Shown here in pieces: positions 47,610-56,950 of a DNA stretch of 64,000 nucleotides. The stretch's first letter is position 1. Each line of letters begins with the position of its first letter. The notes below the pieces were generated by a model, which had not been told where the DNA came from, made no database searches, and saw nothing but the letters and a program-made list of their open reading frames with translations. The position numbers were made by a program, and so were the translations under genes. This stretch comes from SG8-38 sp963842915 (lineage in GTDB: Bacteria; Myxococcota_A; Polyangia; Polyangiales; Houyiibacteriaceae): the NCBI GenBank assembly GCA_963842915.1, contig CAWJII010000010.1, forward strand, positions 248,001-312,000, in the 5' to 3' direction.

Positions 47610-49361
47610 ATGAAGACGAGGAGAATCGGCGTGCTCGTGACGGCCTTGCTGTGGATCGGCTGTGCCCGGACGGAGCCGCAGGCATCCCCCCAGGACAGCC
47701 CCGCAGACCGTGGCGAGGCGATGGCGGCTCTAGAAAGCTTGAACGAGGAATTCGAGCGCAAGGTCTACACCGTGACCGAAGGGGTCTACCAGGCGGTCGG
47801 CTTCGGGATCGCCAACTCGATCATGGTCGAAGGCGATGACTGCGTGTTCATCGTGGACGTGATGGGCTCGATGCAAACCGCTCAGGAAGTGAAGGCGGAG
47901 TTCGACAAGATCACCCAGAAACCGATTGAGGCGCTGATCTACACGCACAACCATGCCGACCACGTGATGGGCGGGCTCGCGTTTGCGCCGGACGGGAAGA
48001 TCGACGTCTACGCGCACGAGAGCACGAACTACTACATCAATCGAATGGCCAACGTCCTGCGGCCCATTCTCCGCAAGCGGGGCGCCCGAATGTTTGGAAG
48101 CCATCTGACCCGGCCCGGTCCGGACCGCAGAGAGAACGTCGGACTGGGTCCGTTCGTGGAGACGCTCGATCCAGACATGACGCTCGGGCTGATTCGCCCC
48201 AACGAGACGTTCTCGGACGAGCTCGAGGTCGAGATTTGCGGCGTGCAGGTGAGGCTCGTCCACGCACCCGGTGAAACCAACGACCAGCTCTTCGTCTGGC
48301 TCCCCGAGCGGGGCGTGCTGATGCCCGGTGACAACATCTACAAGGCATTCCCCAACCTCTATTCGATTCGCGGAACGCTCTACCGGGACGTGCTCCGCTG
48401 GGCGCAGAGCATCGACAAGATGCGCGCGCTCAAACCCAGTCATCTGGTCCCGAGTCACACCCGCTCGATAGCGGGGCAAGAGGAGGTGTACGAAACGCTC
48501 ACCGCCTATCGAGATGCCATCGAGTTCGTACACGACCAGACGATTCGCGGCATCAACCGAGGCCTCACGCCCGACGAGCTCGTCGATGCGGTGAAGCTGC
48601 CGCCCCATTTGGCAGCACACCCGTATCTCCAAGAGCACTACGGCAAGGTCGAATGGTCGGTGCGCGGGATCTTCAACGGCTACCTCGGATGGTTCGACGG
48701 TGACGCGGCGACGCTAGAGCCGGTGAGCCCGGAACAGCGGGCGAAGCGGCTCGCGTCGCTGGCGGGCGGCCCGGATGGTCTGCTGAAAGCGGCGCGCGAC
48801 GCGGTAGTGCAGGAGCAGTACGCCTGGGCAGCAGAGCTCGCGAACCACTCGCTCCGGATTGAACCTGGCTCTTCGGAGGCCAAGCAAGTCAAAGCGGATG
48901 CGCTTCGCGCACTCGGGCGAAGTCAGGTCAACGCCAACGCCCGCAACTACTACATCACGCAGGCGCTCGAGCTCGAAGGCAAGGTGGAGATCCACGACGA
49001 GCTCCGGCCCGAGAACGCCCTGTCGTTTGTGAGCTCGGTTCCCATCGGCAGGTTCGTGGCGGCGATGCCCGCGAAGCTGATCTACGAGAAGAGCGCGGAC
49101 AAGGAGATGCTCGTCGGCTTTCGCTTCCCTGACGTCGATGAGGGCTACGGCATCCAGATCCGCCGAGGGGTCGCCGAGTTCATCGAGGGCCTCCCCGAGG
49201 AGACGGACCTGACCATCACGGCAGATTCCCAAGTCTGGCGCGAGCTCGTGCTCGGACTTCGCAGCCCGGTCAAAGCGTTTGCGAGCGGTGATGTGAAGTT
49301 CGACGGAAGCGCCATCGATCTCGTCCGGTTCCTCCGCCTGTTCGAGAAGGCCGGCGACTAG
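47610..49361 (+). CDS. alkylsulfatase-like metallo-beta-lactamase lipoprotein
   Basis: A 583-residue protein of the SdsA1/BDS1 group. The lipoprotein signal is MKTRRIGVLVTALLWIGC. The metal site begins with THNHADH (His113, His115, Asp117, His118); LVHAPGETNDQLFVWL and LVPSHTRSI add further ligands. A helical dimerisation domain and a C-terminal SCP2-like domain (about 470-583) follow, the usual order of type III alkyl sulfatases, which release sulfate from SDS-like esters. Family enzymes are often exported; here it seems lipid-anchored. The ATG at 47610 has GGAGG nine bases upstream; 47604 is possible. Confidence 0.88.
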   Translation: MKTRRIGVLVTALLWIGCARTEPQASPQDSPADRGEAMAALESLNEEFERKVYTVTEGVYQAVGFGIANSIMVEGDDCVFIVDVMGSMQTAQEVKAEFDKITQKPIEALIYTHNHADHVMGGLAFAPDGKIDVYAHESTNYYINRMANVLRPILRKRGARMFGSHLTRPGPDRRENVGLGPFVETLDPDMTLGLIRPNETFSDELEVEICGVQVRLVHAPGETNDQLFVWLPERGVLMPGDNIYKAFPNLYSIRGTLYRDVLRWAQSIDKMRALKPSHLVPSHTRSIAGQEEVYETLTAYRDAIEFVHDQTIRGINRGLTPDELVDAVKLPPHLAAHPYLQEHYGKVEWSVRGIFNGYLGWFDGDAATLEPVSPEQRAKRLASLAGGPDGLLKAARDAVVQEQYAWAAELANHSLRIEPGSSEAKQVKADALRALGRSQVNANARNYYITQALELEGKVEIHDELRPENALSFVSSVPIGRFVAAMPAKLIYEKSADKEMLVGFRFPDVDEGYGIQIRRGVAEFIEGLPEETDLTITADSQVWRELVLGLRSPVKAFASGDVKFDGSAIDLVRFLRLFEKAGD

Positions 49362-49364
49362 TCA

Positions 49365-50396
49365 TCAGCCGCTCATTGGGAACGCGCGAAGTTTTTCGAC
49401 GAGTTGCGAGCGTGTTTGCGCTCCGAGCTTGCGCATGGCCGATTGGAGCGTGCTCGAGATCTTCGACTGGCTGATGCCGAGGCGATAGCTGATGAGTTTG
49501 TTGGTCTCGCCGAGGGCGGCGTAGGTGCATACCTGGTTCTCGCGCTCGGTCAGACCGCGCGGATCTTTCAGTCGGGGAGGATTGGGATTTGCCAAAACGA
49601 ATCGCCTGCCGTCGGTATCAAACCAGTCGACCAGGGACCAGCGGCCTTCGACCAGGCCCTTCCAGATTTCGAGGGCGGCCTCGGGCTCGTCCTTGCGGAG
49701 CCGTCCGCGAGCACGGTCGACTTGAATAGCGGCCTCCCGCAGGAACTCCCCTGGGCCGTCGCGCGCGCGCCCGACCGCTTCGGTCATCGCAAAGGTTTTA
49801 GGATCGAGCACAGCTTCGGCGTTGCGTGGCAGCGCGCTTTGCTTGACCAGCGAGTCTTGCGCCTCGAGGACGCCCCGCCGCAGACGATAACCAGATACGA
49901 GGTGAGCGCCGATCATCTGCCAGAGCTCGCGATCGCGGCCGGAGAGCTTGGTGAGCTCCGGGAGTGGCGCACAGATACTGATGCCGACGCCATTCGGATC
50001 GACGGCCGTCAGTGCGAGAATGTCCTTGGCGCCTTCCATGTGTTTTTGGAACTCCTCGAGCGGCGCCACGCCGTCTGGGTAGCGCGCGACCGCCTCCGAT
50101 AGCGTGGTGACGACGCCGGATCGGTTGATCTCTCTGAGCACTTCTTCATTCGCCAATCTCGAGGCGCCTAGCACCCGCTCGATGAGATCGGCTGGGCCCG
50201 CGCACTGATAGAACTTGGTGGGAAATGGCATCCCGCCTTCGGTGGGACGCACATAGGTCGTGCCCACGACTCCGTAGCCGTGATCGAACAAGGGCAGTCC
50301 AACGTCGAGCAGCGACGGAACCCAGTTGTCCTCGTTCACGTCGAGGTCGTACACGAACTCGACCAAGTCGATGGCCTGAGATTGGATCGGATTCAC
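49365..50396 (-). CDS. LuxR-type HTH transcriptional regulator
   Basis: A 343-residue regulator. The C-terminal LuxR/NarL helix-turn-helix (about 280-340) shows LTERENQVCTYAALGETNKLI and ISQSKISSTLQSAMRKLG. The N-terminal 270 residues have no recognised sensor domain; there is no receiver Asp pattern and no clear autoinducer-binding domain. Stops of this gene and the alkylsulfatase-like gene are 3 bases apart, tail to tail. Confidence 0.85.
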   Translation of the reverse strand: MNPIQSQAIDLVEFVYDLDVNEDNWVPSLLDVGLPLFDHGYGVVGTTYVRPTEGGMPFPTKFYQCAGPADLIERVLGASRLANEEVLREINRSGVVTTLSEAVARYPDGVAPLEEFQKHMEGAKDILALTAVDPNGVGISICAPLPELTKLSGRDRELWQMIGAHLVSGYRLRRGVLEAQDSLVKQSALPRNAEAVLDPKTFAMTEAVGRARDGPGEFLREAAIQVDRARGRLRKDEPEAALEIWKGLVEGRWSLVDWFDTDGRRFVLANPNPPRLKDPRGLTERENQVCTYAALGETNKLISYRLGISQSKISSTLQSAMRKLGAQTRSQLVEKLRAFPMSG

Positions 50397-50512
50397 ACAT
50401 CCACCATAGCCCAGTCCAGGCCTTGAAATTCTTAGGCTTTCCGGGTCAGTTTGGGGATCTGCAAATTAAACCGCTAGGGTGAGCTTCACGTTCACTTTCG
50501 GGGGGTGGAAGG

Positions 50513-51874
50513 ATGTTCAGGCGATCTAGTAAGCCAGTCAATCTTCGCGCGGAGCTCAGCGCGGCGCTCAAAGCCGAACGGCTTCATGAAGCGCTCGATC
50601 TCTACGAGCTGATGGAAAAGCAGCTCAAGGAAGAGCCTCGCTGGTCGCACCGAAGGGGCGACTTGCTGCAGCGCATGGGGCGCAAGGCGGATGCCGTGCT
50701 CGCTTACGAGCGGGCCGTTGACCTCTATGCAGCCAAGGGCTTCATCGCTCGGGCCGCGGCCCTGGCGAAAGTCATCCTGGCCATCGACCCGACCAAGGGC
50801 GAGATTCTTGCGCGGGTGGATCCCGAGGCCGCGCGCCGGCTCCATCGCGAGAACCGCAAGATGATCGTCACCGCGGCGGAACCTCCGCGGCCGGATTCGG
50901 AAGGACCCGAAACCGATACGCAGAGCCTCATCACCGATGCGCTGCCCTTGATCAGCGACAAGCGGGCGCCCGCAGCAGAAAGCCGATTCACGAAGCCGGA
51001 GAAGACCACCGACGTCCGGATCGACATGACGAGCGTGGAGCTTCTTCAAAGGCCGCTGACTCCCGAGTCGCCGGTGAGTCTGCGCCCGAGCGCTGGCGCC
51101 CTTGCGCAGCTTCCCTCGATGCCGCTATTCGCCGAGGTTCCTCGAGAGATTCTGGATGCGCTCCTCAGGGGATCGACACTGGTCGACGTAGAAGACGGAC
51201 AGCGTCTGGTTACCGCAGGCACCGCCGCCGACGCGCTGTACGTGATCGTAGAAGGATCTGTCGTCGGACAACGTGGGACCGATTTGAACAGCATGCTTCT
51301 CGGTGAGGGGGACGTCGCAGGCGTATCCTGCCTGCTCTCCCACGTGAGCTACGGTGAGGACATCGTCGCCTGCGGCCGGGTGCGCACGCTTCGAATCGAC
51401 AAGATGCTTCTCGACCAGCTGGTCAAACGGCACCCGCCGTTCGGGGATGTGCTTCTCGAGATCCTTTGCCGGCGTCTCATCGCTTCCCTACTCCGCACCA
51501 ATCCGATTTTCACGGCGTTTGCGGAAAGCACCCGTCGGCAGATTGCAGCGCTGTTCGAGGTACGCCGCGCGTTTGCAGGCACGAAGATTCTCGAAGCCAA
51601 CAAGCGCGCCGACGGCCTCTACCTTCCGCTTCACGGCCGCATCGTCAGCAGGAGAGCCGATGGAACGCGAATCGCGGAGATGGAGCTCGGGCACGCGATC
51701 GGCGAGGAGTCGCTGCTGCTGCGCGCGCCGTCGCTGATCACCGTGCAAGCGGCGAGCGACGTTCTGGTCTTGCGTATGCCGGTCGCCCAGTTTGGTGATT
51801 TGCTGCTCCATCGTCCGGACTTCGTTCAGCACATCCAGATTCTGAAGCGCCGAAGCGTCGTTCAGGGGTACTAG
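50513..51874 (+). CDS. TPR-like plus double cyclic-nucleotide-binding domain protein
   Basis: A 453-residue protein. TPR-like helices (about 10-100, LHEALDLYELMEKQLKEEPR and AVLAYERAVDLYAAKGF) are followed by a disordered linker (about 115-195) and two cNMP-binding-like beta barrels (about 205-320 and 330-445). The first has DGQRLVTAGTAADALYVIVEG; the second is more degenerate. No DNA-binding domain follows, so it is not a CRP-type regulator. This combination is frequent in myxobacteria, probably as a scaffold or signalling adaptor. Whether it binds a nucleotide is unknown, because the Arg of the phosphate cassette is not clear. Confidence 0.82.
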   Translation: MFRRSSKPVNLRAELSAALKAERLHEALDLYELMEKQLKEEPRWSHRRGDLLQRMGRKADAVLAYERAVDLYAAKGFIARAAALAKVILAIDPTKGEILARVDPEAARRLHRENRKMIVTAAEPPRPDSEGPETDTQSLITDALPLISDKRAPAAESRFTKPEKTTDVRIDMTSVELLQRPLTPESPVSLRPSAGALAQLPSMPLFAEVPREILDALLRGSTLVDVEDGQRLVTAGTAADALYVIVEGSVVGQRGTDLNSMLLGEGDVAGVSCLLSHVSYGEDIVACGRVRTLRIDKMLLDQLVKRHPPFGDVLLEILCRRLIASLLRTNPIFTAFAESTRRQIAALFEVRRAFAGTKILEANKRADGLYLPLHGRIVSRRADGTRIAEMELGHAIGEESLLLRAPSLITVQAASDVLVLRMPVAQFGDLLLHRPDFVQHIQILKRRSVVQGY

Positions 51875-51897
51875 GTTTTGTTGGGGCGCGACTCAGG

Positions 51898-52821
51898 CTA
51901 GCGGCGGGTCGCAGCCAGCGCTTCGTGAATACGCTCCCGGAGCCACTGGTGGGCGGGGTCTGCGTCGAAGCGAGGGTGCCACCATAGGGAGTCGACGAGA
52001 TCGGGGAGCTCGCGTGGCGCCTCGAGGGTGACGACGCCCGCGAAGTCGACCGGTGCGGACAGGAGCCGCCTTGGCACCGTGGCGACGAGGTCGGTGCTTC
52101 GCACGATCTCTGGGAGCGCGAGTAGGTACGGGACCGACGCGCGGATGCCGGAGGTGGAGGCGAAGCCGGGAACGGCCTCCGAGATCGAAGGCGGGACGAA
52201 GCCGACCGGGGTGTAGGCGAGGTGACCGTGGGCGGCGTAGTCTTCGATGCGGACTCGCTTGCGGCGCGCCAAGGGATGTCCGCGGCGAACGAGACATACG
52301 TAATCGTCGGTCAGAGCTGTTTCGCGGCGAAGGCCTTGGGATGAGCCGAGATGCACGGCGAGCACCAGGTCGATTGCACCCGAGGCGAGCTTGCCGGAGA
52401 GCCTGCTGATCGAAAGCGGCTCTACTTGAACGCGGACGCCAGGAGCCTCTTCGGCAATGAGGCGCAGAAGCGGTCCGAGCACGACCGTGGCGCTCAGATC
52501 CGGGAGTGCCAGGTTGAAGATGCGCGTCGCGGTGGCCGCCTCGAAACCCATCCCGAGCTGGACGGCGCGTTCCACCGAAAGCAGGGCATCGGAGAGTGGC
52601 AGCAGCATCGCCTCGGCGCGTGGGGTTAGCACCATGACCCGCCCCCGACGCACCAGAAGCGGATCGGCGAAGAGCTCGCGCAGCCGAGAGAGGGTCTGGC
52701 TCATGGCTGGTTGCGTGATGCCGATGCGGCGCGCCGCTCGGGTGACGTTGCGCTCCGACAGGAGCGCGTCCAAGGCCACCAGGAGGTTGAGATTCAGGCC
52801 GGTCAGCCGCGTCGACTCCAT
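51898..52821 (-). CDS. LysR-family regulator, probable controller of the adjacent catabolic cluster
   Basis: A 307-residue LysR protein. The HTH is near the N-terminus (NVTRAARRIGITQPAMSQTL, about 25-44); the effector domain covers about 95-300. The LNLLVALDALLSERNVTRAA start is typical of the NodD/PcpR-type subgroup that responds to aromatic or phenolic ligands. Only 5 bases separate TATAGT from the ATG, so the mRNA may be leaderless. The AACTATAA octamer at 52826-52833 recurs in the promoter region of the divergent Rieske/hotdog pair, suggesting that this regulator controls both. Confidence 0.88.
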   Translation of the reverse strand: MESTRLTGLNLNLLVALDALLSERNVTRAARRIGITQPAMSQTLSRLRELFADPLLVRRGRVMVLTPRAEAMLLPLSDALLSVERAVQLGMGFEAATATRIFNLALPDLSATVVLGPLLRLIAEEAPGVRVQVEPLSISRLSGKLASGAIDLVLAVHLGSSQGLRRETALTDDYVCLVRRGHPLARRKRVRIEDYAAHGHLAYTPVGFVPPSISEAVPGFASTSGIRASVPYLLALPEIVRSTDLVATVPRRLLSAPVDFAGVVTLEAPRELPDLVDSLWWHPRFDADPAHQWLRERIHEALAATRR

Positions 52822-52946
52822 CAGGAACTATAATTCCAGCTAATGCCGCAGGAATCAATGCCCCGTGGCGCCGAGCGCGCTCTTCGTCAGATTCGAGGCC
52901 GCAGCATCGATGTCATCGGCCAGGGCTTCGGCTTTCCGCATCTTCC

Positions 52947-53720
52947 TCAGAATTTGCCGCCATTAGCCCAGTCTTCGCGGGGAGGAATCGCTTCTGCGTT
53001 GCTCCAATGCTCGACGATTTGCCCGTCGGCCAGCCGCCAAATGTTGAACACCGCCACTGAATCGTCATCGAGGACGGACTTCGAGTAGCTCACGACGAAG
53101 TTCCCCTGACCGATCAACTTGAAGACGAACTCGTACTGCACGCCGGCGTCCAGCGCTTCCTCGATTCGTTCCCTGAAGGCAGCCCGGCCGTTGTCGAGAT
53201 GAAGCGCGTGCTGAATCAAGTCCTCGGCGACATAGTCATCGAAGCGGCTGAAGTCGCCGTTCTGCAGGACCTCCGTCATGAACAGCCGGACCTTGGCCTT
53301 GTTGGCCTCGGTTTGGTCCAAGTCTCGGATCTCGGTCTCGCCGTCTACTTGGCTGTGTCCGGACGGCCCGGGCCCCTCGAACGCAGTGATGACATCCCAG
53401 TGCTCGATGATCTTGTCGTTGGCGTCGGTGTCGAAGAGGTCGGTCGTGACCCATCGATGCTCGCCCTCGTTCAGCGACTGATAGGCGTGCACGAAGACGT
53501 ATCGATCATCCTCGACCGCGCGGACGATCTCGATGTCGCGTTTCGGGTTGCGCTCCAGAAACGGTCCGAAGAAGTCCACGAAGCCCTCGACCCCGTCCGC
53601 TACCCCGGTGCTGTGCTGGGTATAGCGAGCCCCGGAATATTTGGTCACCGCTTCTCGAACCCGGCCATCCCGGATTCCCTCCATGTACAGTGCTTTGGCG
53701 TTCTCGAGCTTTGCCGACAT
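52947..53720 (-). CDS. tandem SnoaL/NTF2-like protein
   Basis: A 257-residue protein made of two SnoaL-like alpha+beta barrel modules (about 1-120 and 135-255). Both have the typical layout, an N-terminal helix, a YTQHS or LIQHA segment and a C-terminal DKIIEHWDV or GQIVEHWSN strand. SnoaL folds include polyketide cyclases, ester hydrolases and ketosteroid isomerase relatives. It lies between the LysR and hotdog-like genes on the same strand. No signal peptide. Confidence 0.85.
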   Translation of the reverse strand: MSAKLENAKALYMEGIRDGRVREAVTKYSGARYTQHSTGVADGVEGFVDFFGPFLERNPKRDIEIVRAVEDDRYVFVHAYQSLNEGEHRWVTTDLFDTDANDKIIEHWDVITAFEGPGPSGHSQVDGETEIRDLDQTEANKAKVRLFMTEVLQNGDFSRFDDYVAEDLIQHALHLDNGRAAFRERIEEALDAGVQYEFVFKLIGQGNFVVSYSKSVLDDDSVAVFNIWRLADGQIVEHWSNAEAIPPREDWANGGKF

Positions 53721-53764
53721 GGGCGAGAGGATGCCCCGGCTGGGCCGAGTGTTCCAGCGAAGCC

Positions 53765-54682
53765 TTACGGATCTTGGCGGATCTGGCGCATCCGTTGGAG
53801 CGCCTCGAATTTCGCCGGGTCGACCGGGTGCACCGTGACCCGTCCGGTCGCGAAAACCCGTTTGAACGTGGCGTCGACCAGCACGACCGGAACACGAGCC
53901 GTGCCGTAGGCCTGGCCCTTGATCTGCACCGGCGCTGTCTCCGAGGTCCGGTCCTCTTCGACTCTGGTTCGGTCGGCGAGACAGAGCAGATGCGTCTCGG
54001 CAGGAATCTGCCCCGTGGCGAATTGAATTTCGATGTGCTTGGTGAAATGCGGGTGCCGCATCAGCGAGCCACGCGCGGTCGCGCCCACGGTGTCGAGCTG
54101 GGTGCTGATGAAGGAGGGGCCCAGCATCCCGCTGGGGTCTACGAGGGCCGCGTGCTGGCTGTCAGGAAGCGTGCTCTTGGGGTCGCGCGACTCGAGCCAA
54201 ACTATGTTCTTCGACAAGTGAATGGTGAAGCCGAACATCTGGAAGCTGTCGTCGTCTGGGCTCGTTTCTGCGTACAGCGCGCGCCAGTGCTCGAGCTCGT
54301 CGGGGTCGAGGAGCGGCACGTTGGGAATCGAATGAGCCTGGGCGACGAGGCGGTCAGTGCCCCGGAACCGGGTGCTGAGCTGCCAAGACTCGCCGTCCGA
54401 CCGATAGCTTGCCTCGAAGGGAACGCTCTGTTCGAGCTGAAGCCCCTGTTGCAAGGAGACATCGATCGAGCAGGGAAAGGTCCGCGCGTGCTCGTGCGCT
54501 GTGACGCGCTCGACGATCGGAAGCGTCCGCACGAACGCGTGGTGACCTCCGTGCAGGCGTCCCGGTGGGCCTTCGAGCGCGGCGCCAAAGCGCATGACGC
54601 CGTGGGCGCGCACCTCTCCCGAGGCCTCAGCGGCCTCGTCGAACTCGATGATCAGGCGGTTCAGTGCATCGTGGATGGGCAT
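53765..54682 (-). CDS. probable double hotdog-fold (thioesterase-like) protein
   Basis: A 305-residue cytoplasmic protein. Two halves show the alpha-helix-then-strands pattern of hotdog thioesterases/dehydratases: RLHGGHHAFVRTLPIVERV in the first and QLDTVGATARGSLMRHPHF in the second, each followed by FEASYRSDG- and LLCLADRTR-like strands. The fold assignment is an inference and no catalytic residue is certain. It may act on CoA thioesters from the divergent Rieske-led operon. TATAGT lies 4 bases before its ATG, so its mRNA may also be leaderless. Confidence 0.65.
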   Translation of the reverse strand: MPIHDALNRLIIEFDEAAEASGEVRAHGVMRFGAALEGPPGRLHGGHHAFVRTLPIVERVTAHEHARTFPCSIDVSLQQGLQLEQSVPFEASYRSDGESWQLSTRFRGTDRLVAQAHSIPNVPLLDPDELEHWRALYAETSPDDDSFQMFGFTIHLSKNIVWLESRDPKSTLPDSQHAALVDPSGMLGPSFISTQLDTVGATARGSLMRHPHFTKHIEIQFATGQIPAETHLLCLADRTRVEEDRTSETAPVQIKGQAYGTARVPVVLVDATFKRVFATGRVTVHPVDPAKFEALQRMRQIRQDP

Positions 54683-54685
54683 TTC

Positions 54686-54708
54686 AACTATAAGTGCAGC
54701 GAATAGTT
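54686..54708. promoter_or_regulatory. LysR-type T-N11-A dyad between divergent genes
   Basis: AACTAT and ATAGTT form a perfect six-base dyad separated by 11 bases, the spacing and symmetry of LysR-type T-N11-A boxes. It lies in the 78-base region between the hotdog-like gene and the Rieske oxygenase gene. The left arm continues as AACTATAA, the same octamer found just ahead of the LysR gene at 52826-52833. The neighbouring LysR protein is the natural candidate to bind here. Confidence 0.5.
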
Positions 54709-54760
54709 AGGTTCTGATTCACAATGAGTCCGGCGCTAGAAGCGCGCCTATGCTTGGGGG

Positions 54761-55726
54761 ATGCAAGACTCGCTCGCGCGCAGTGCTGGGGCCCCGGCGG
54801 CGTTCGCCAAAGGCTGGTACCTCGTCAGTTGGAGCGCCGAGCTCGAGCCCGGCGGAGTGAAGCCGCTTCGCTACTTTGGGAAGGACTACGTCCTGTTCCG
54901 TGGCGAGGACGGCAAGGCAACCCTGCTCGATGCGCACTGCCCGCACCTGGGCGCCCACCTGGGCTACGGAGGGCGCGTGGAGGGCAACGAGATCCGCTGC
55001 CCTTTCCATGCGTGGCGCTTTGGGGCCTCGGGGCGTTGCACCGAGGTACCCTACGCATCTCGGATACCTCCTCGAGCCGCCGTCCGCGCGTATCGGGTTC
55101 AGGAACACAGCGGGATGATCCTAGCGTACTTCGGCGCCAAAGGCTCTGAGCCGGACTACGAAGTGCCACCGATCGAGGAGCTCGGCGACGAGGCCTGGAC
55201 GCCGCTCGAGCGAGCCGAGATCGAAATCGCCACCCATCCGCGCGAAGTCATCGAGAACGTCGCCGACCTCGCGCACTTCCTGCCGGTGCACAACACGCTC
55301 ATCGACGAGTTCAAGGTCATCATCGACGGCCCACGCGCCACGCAGCGCTCGCTCGGCCGAGGCCACAACCTCAAGGGCGAACCGATCCCGGTCGTCTCGG
55401 TCGCCACCTATCATGGCCCGGCCATTCAGTTCACTCGATTGCAGTGGGCCTACGACATGCTGCTGATCAACGCGCACACCCCGGTCGAGGAGAACAAGCT
55501 TCTGTTGCGATTTGGGGTGACCCTCAAGGCCGGCAAAGGCGTGACCTTGCCACCCGCCGTGCTCGAAGCGCACGTCGCTGCCGCCCGCAATGGCTACTTC
55601 GAGGACGTGGCGATCTGGGAGAACAAGCGCTGGCGGGATCAGCCGATTTTCGCGGACGGCGACGGCCCGATCGGCGAGGTCCGAAAGTGGTACAGTTCGT
55701 TCTACAGCGACGCGCCCGCACCCTGA
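54761..55726 (+). CDS. Rieske non-heme iron oxygenase (KshA/Neverland-like)
   Basis: A 321-residue Rieske oxygenase alpha subunit. The [2Fe-2S] ligands are Cys60 and His62 (CPHLGAH) and Cys80 and His83 (CPFHAW). The mononuclear iron site is ENVADLAHFLPVHN, with Asp169, His172 and His177. CPHLGAHLGYGGRVEGNEIR is shared with 3-ketosteroid 9-alpha-hydroxylase KshA and with Neverland/DAF-36 sterol desaturases, suggesting a steroid-like or polycyclic substrate. It needs a separate reductase, not encoded nearby. First gene of a five-gene operon. Confidence 0.88.
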   Translation: MQDSLARSAGAPAAFAKGWYLVSWSAELEPGGVKPLRYFGKDYVLFRGEDGKATLLDAHCPHLGAHLGYGGRVEGNEIRCPFHAWRFGASGRCTEVPYASRIPPRAAVRAYRVQEHSGMILAYFGAKGSEPDYEVPPIEELGDEAWTPLERAEIEIATHPREVIENVADLAHFLPVHNTLIDEFKVIIDGPRATQRSLGRGHNLKGEPIPVVSVATYHGPAIQFTRLQWAYDMLLINAHTPVEENKLLLRFGVTLKAGKGVTLPPAVLEAHVAAARNGYFEDVAIWENKRWRDQPIFADGDGPIGEVRKWYSSFYSDAPAP

Positions 55727-55736
55727 GCTCAGAGCC

Positions 55737-56939
55737 ATGCCCAAGCCTGCCGAAGACCGCTATCTGATCGTCTCGACGGACGGTCACGCCGGCCTCTTGC
55801 CGGAGAAATACCGGGCCTATGTCGAACCGCGGCACAGGGACGCCTTTGACGAGCATGTGGCCGAAGAGATCGCGATGCGCGCGGCGCGGGAAAAAGACTT
55901 CCTCATCCAGGACTACAACGAGAAATGGCGGAGCGGCAACGAGCACAAGCTCGCTGCCGCATGGGACTCCGACCTTCGCATCGAGGTGATCGATGAGGAT
56001 GGCGTCGCGGCCGAAGTCTTGTTCCCCGACGGCATTACAGAGCGAAACGCGCCGCCCTTCGGTGCAGGCCTCGGCCTCAAGCCCTGGGGTGTCGACCCGG
56101 AATTGCAGTGGGCAGGGGCGCGGGCGCACAACCGCTGGATCGCAGAGTTCTGTCAGATGCTTCCGTTGCGCCGAATCGGCTTGGCGATCGTTCCGATGCT
56201 CTACGACGTCGAGCAAGCGGTGAAGGAAGTCGACTGGGCGCACCGAAATGGGCTGCGGGGGATTCTCATCCCGGCGCTCATGGGCGAGTACGATGCATAC
56301 AACCACCCGAAGTACCATCCGGTCTGGCAAGCCTGCGAAGAGCGGGGCATGGTCGTGCACAATCATTCGGGGCCCGCGCCGGACTACGACTTCGAGCTAC
56401 CGGGTGCGATGGGCGTCTTCCTGGTCGAGTTCGCCTGGTGGGCCGCGCGGCCGCTCTGGCACATGATTTTCGGCGGCGTCTTCGAGAAGTTCCCCAAGCT
56501 CAAGTACTGCCTCACCGAGGTGAGCGAGTTCTGGGTGCCTTCCATGCTCGAGATGATGGACGTTCGCGCCTCGGTGAAGCACACCAGCGGCAAGCTCGGA
56601 GATTTTCGATCCAATCTGACGATGAAGCCGAGCGAATACTTCGACCGGAACTGCTGGCTGAGCGCCTCGGCTCTTTTTGATGAGGGCAGCACGGCGGTCC
56701 GCCACCAGATCGGGATGGACAACATCATGTGGGGCACCGACTTCCCGCACCCGGAGGGATCGTGGCCGCACACCCGGGAGAAGATGTTGCAGTACATGAC
56801 GGGCATTCCCGAGGACGAGCTCAACAAGATGCTGGGAAGCAACGCCGTCGCCTGTTACGACCTGGACGCGGCGGCGCTGAGCGAGATTGCGAACCGAGTC
56901 GGCCCCGACAAGAGCCTCTTCGTCGGCGAGGCGAGCTAG
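55737..56939 (+). CDS. amidohydrolase family 2 (COG2159) protein
   Basis: A 400-residue TIM-barrel protein of the ACMSD/LigJ-like amidohydrolase_2 family. DGHAGLLPEKYRAYVEP replaces the usual DxHxH entry motif, with Asp-Gly-His only. Later His (VHNHSG) and the catalytic Asp in MWGTDFPHPEGSWPHT are present. Family members hydrolyse or decarboxylate ring-derived acids in cytoplasmic catabolism. It follows the Rieske gene by 10 bases and probably acts on a product of that oxygenase. The start is ATG at 55737. Confidence 0.86.
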   Translation: MPKPAEDRYLIVSTDGHAGLLPEKYRAYVEPRHRDAFDEHVAEEIAMRAAREKDFLIQDYNEKWRSGNEHKLAAAWDSDLRIEVIDEDGVAAEVLFPDGITERNAPPFGAGLGLKPWGVDPELQWAGARAHNRWIAEFCQMLPLRRIGLAIVPMLYDVEQAVKEVDWAHRNGLRGILIPALMGEYDAYNHPKYHPVWQACEERGMVVHNHSGPAPDYDFELPGAMGVFLVEFAWWAARPLWHMIFGGVFEKFPKLKYCLTEVSEFWVPSMLEMMDVRASVKHTSGKLGDFRSNLTMKPSEYFDRNCWLSASALFDEGSTAVRHQIGMDNIMWGTDFPHPEGSWPHTREKMLQYMTGIPEDELNKMLGSNAVACYDLDAAALSEIANRVGPDKSLFVGEAS

Positions 56940-56950
56940 GAGCAAGGAAG

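Noticed and set aside
56729..56950. Longer start for the acetoacetate-decarboxylase-like gene
   Set aside because: The extra codons lie inside the amidohydrolase gene in another frame and are not protein-like; ATG 56951 follows GGAAG.
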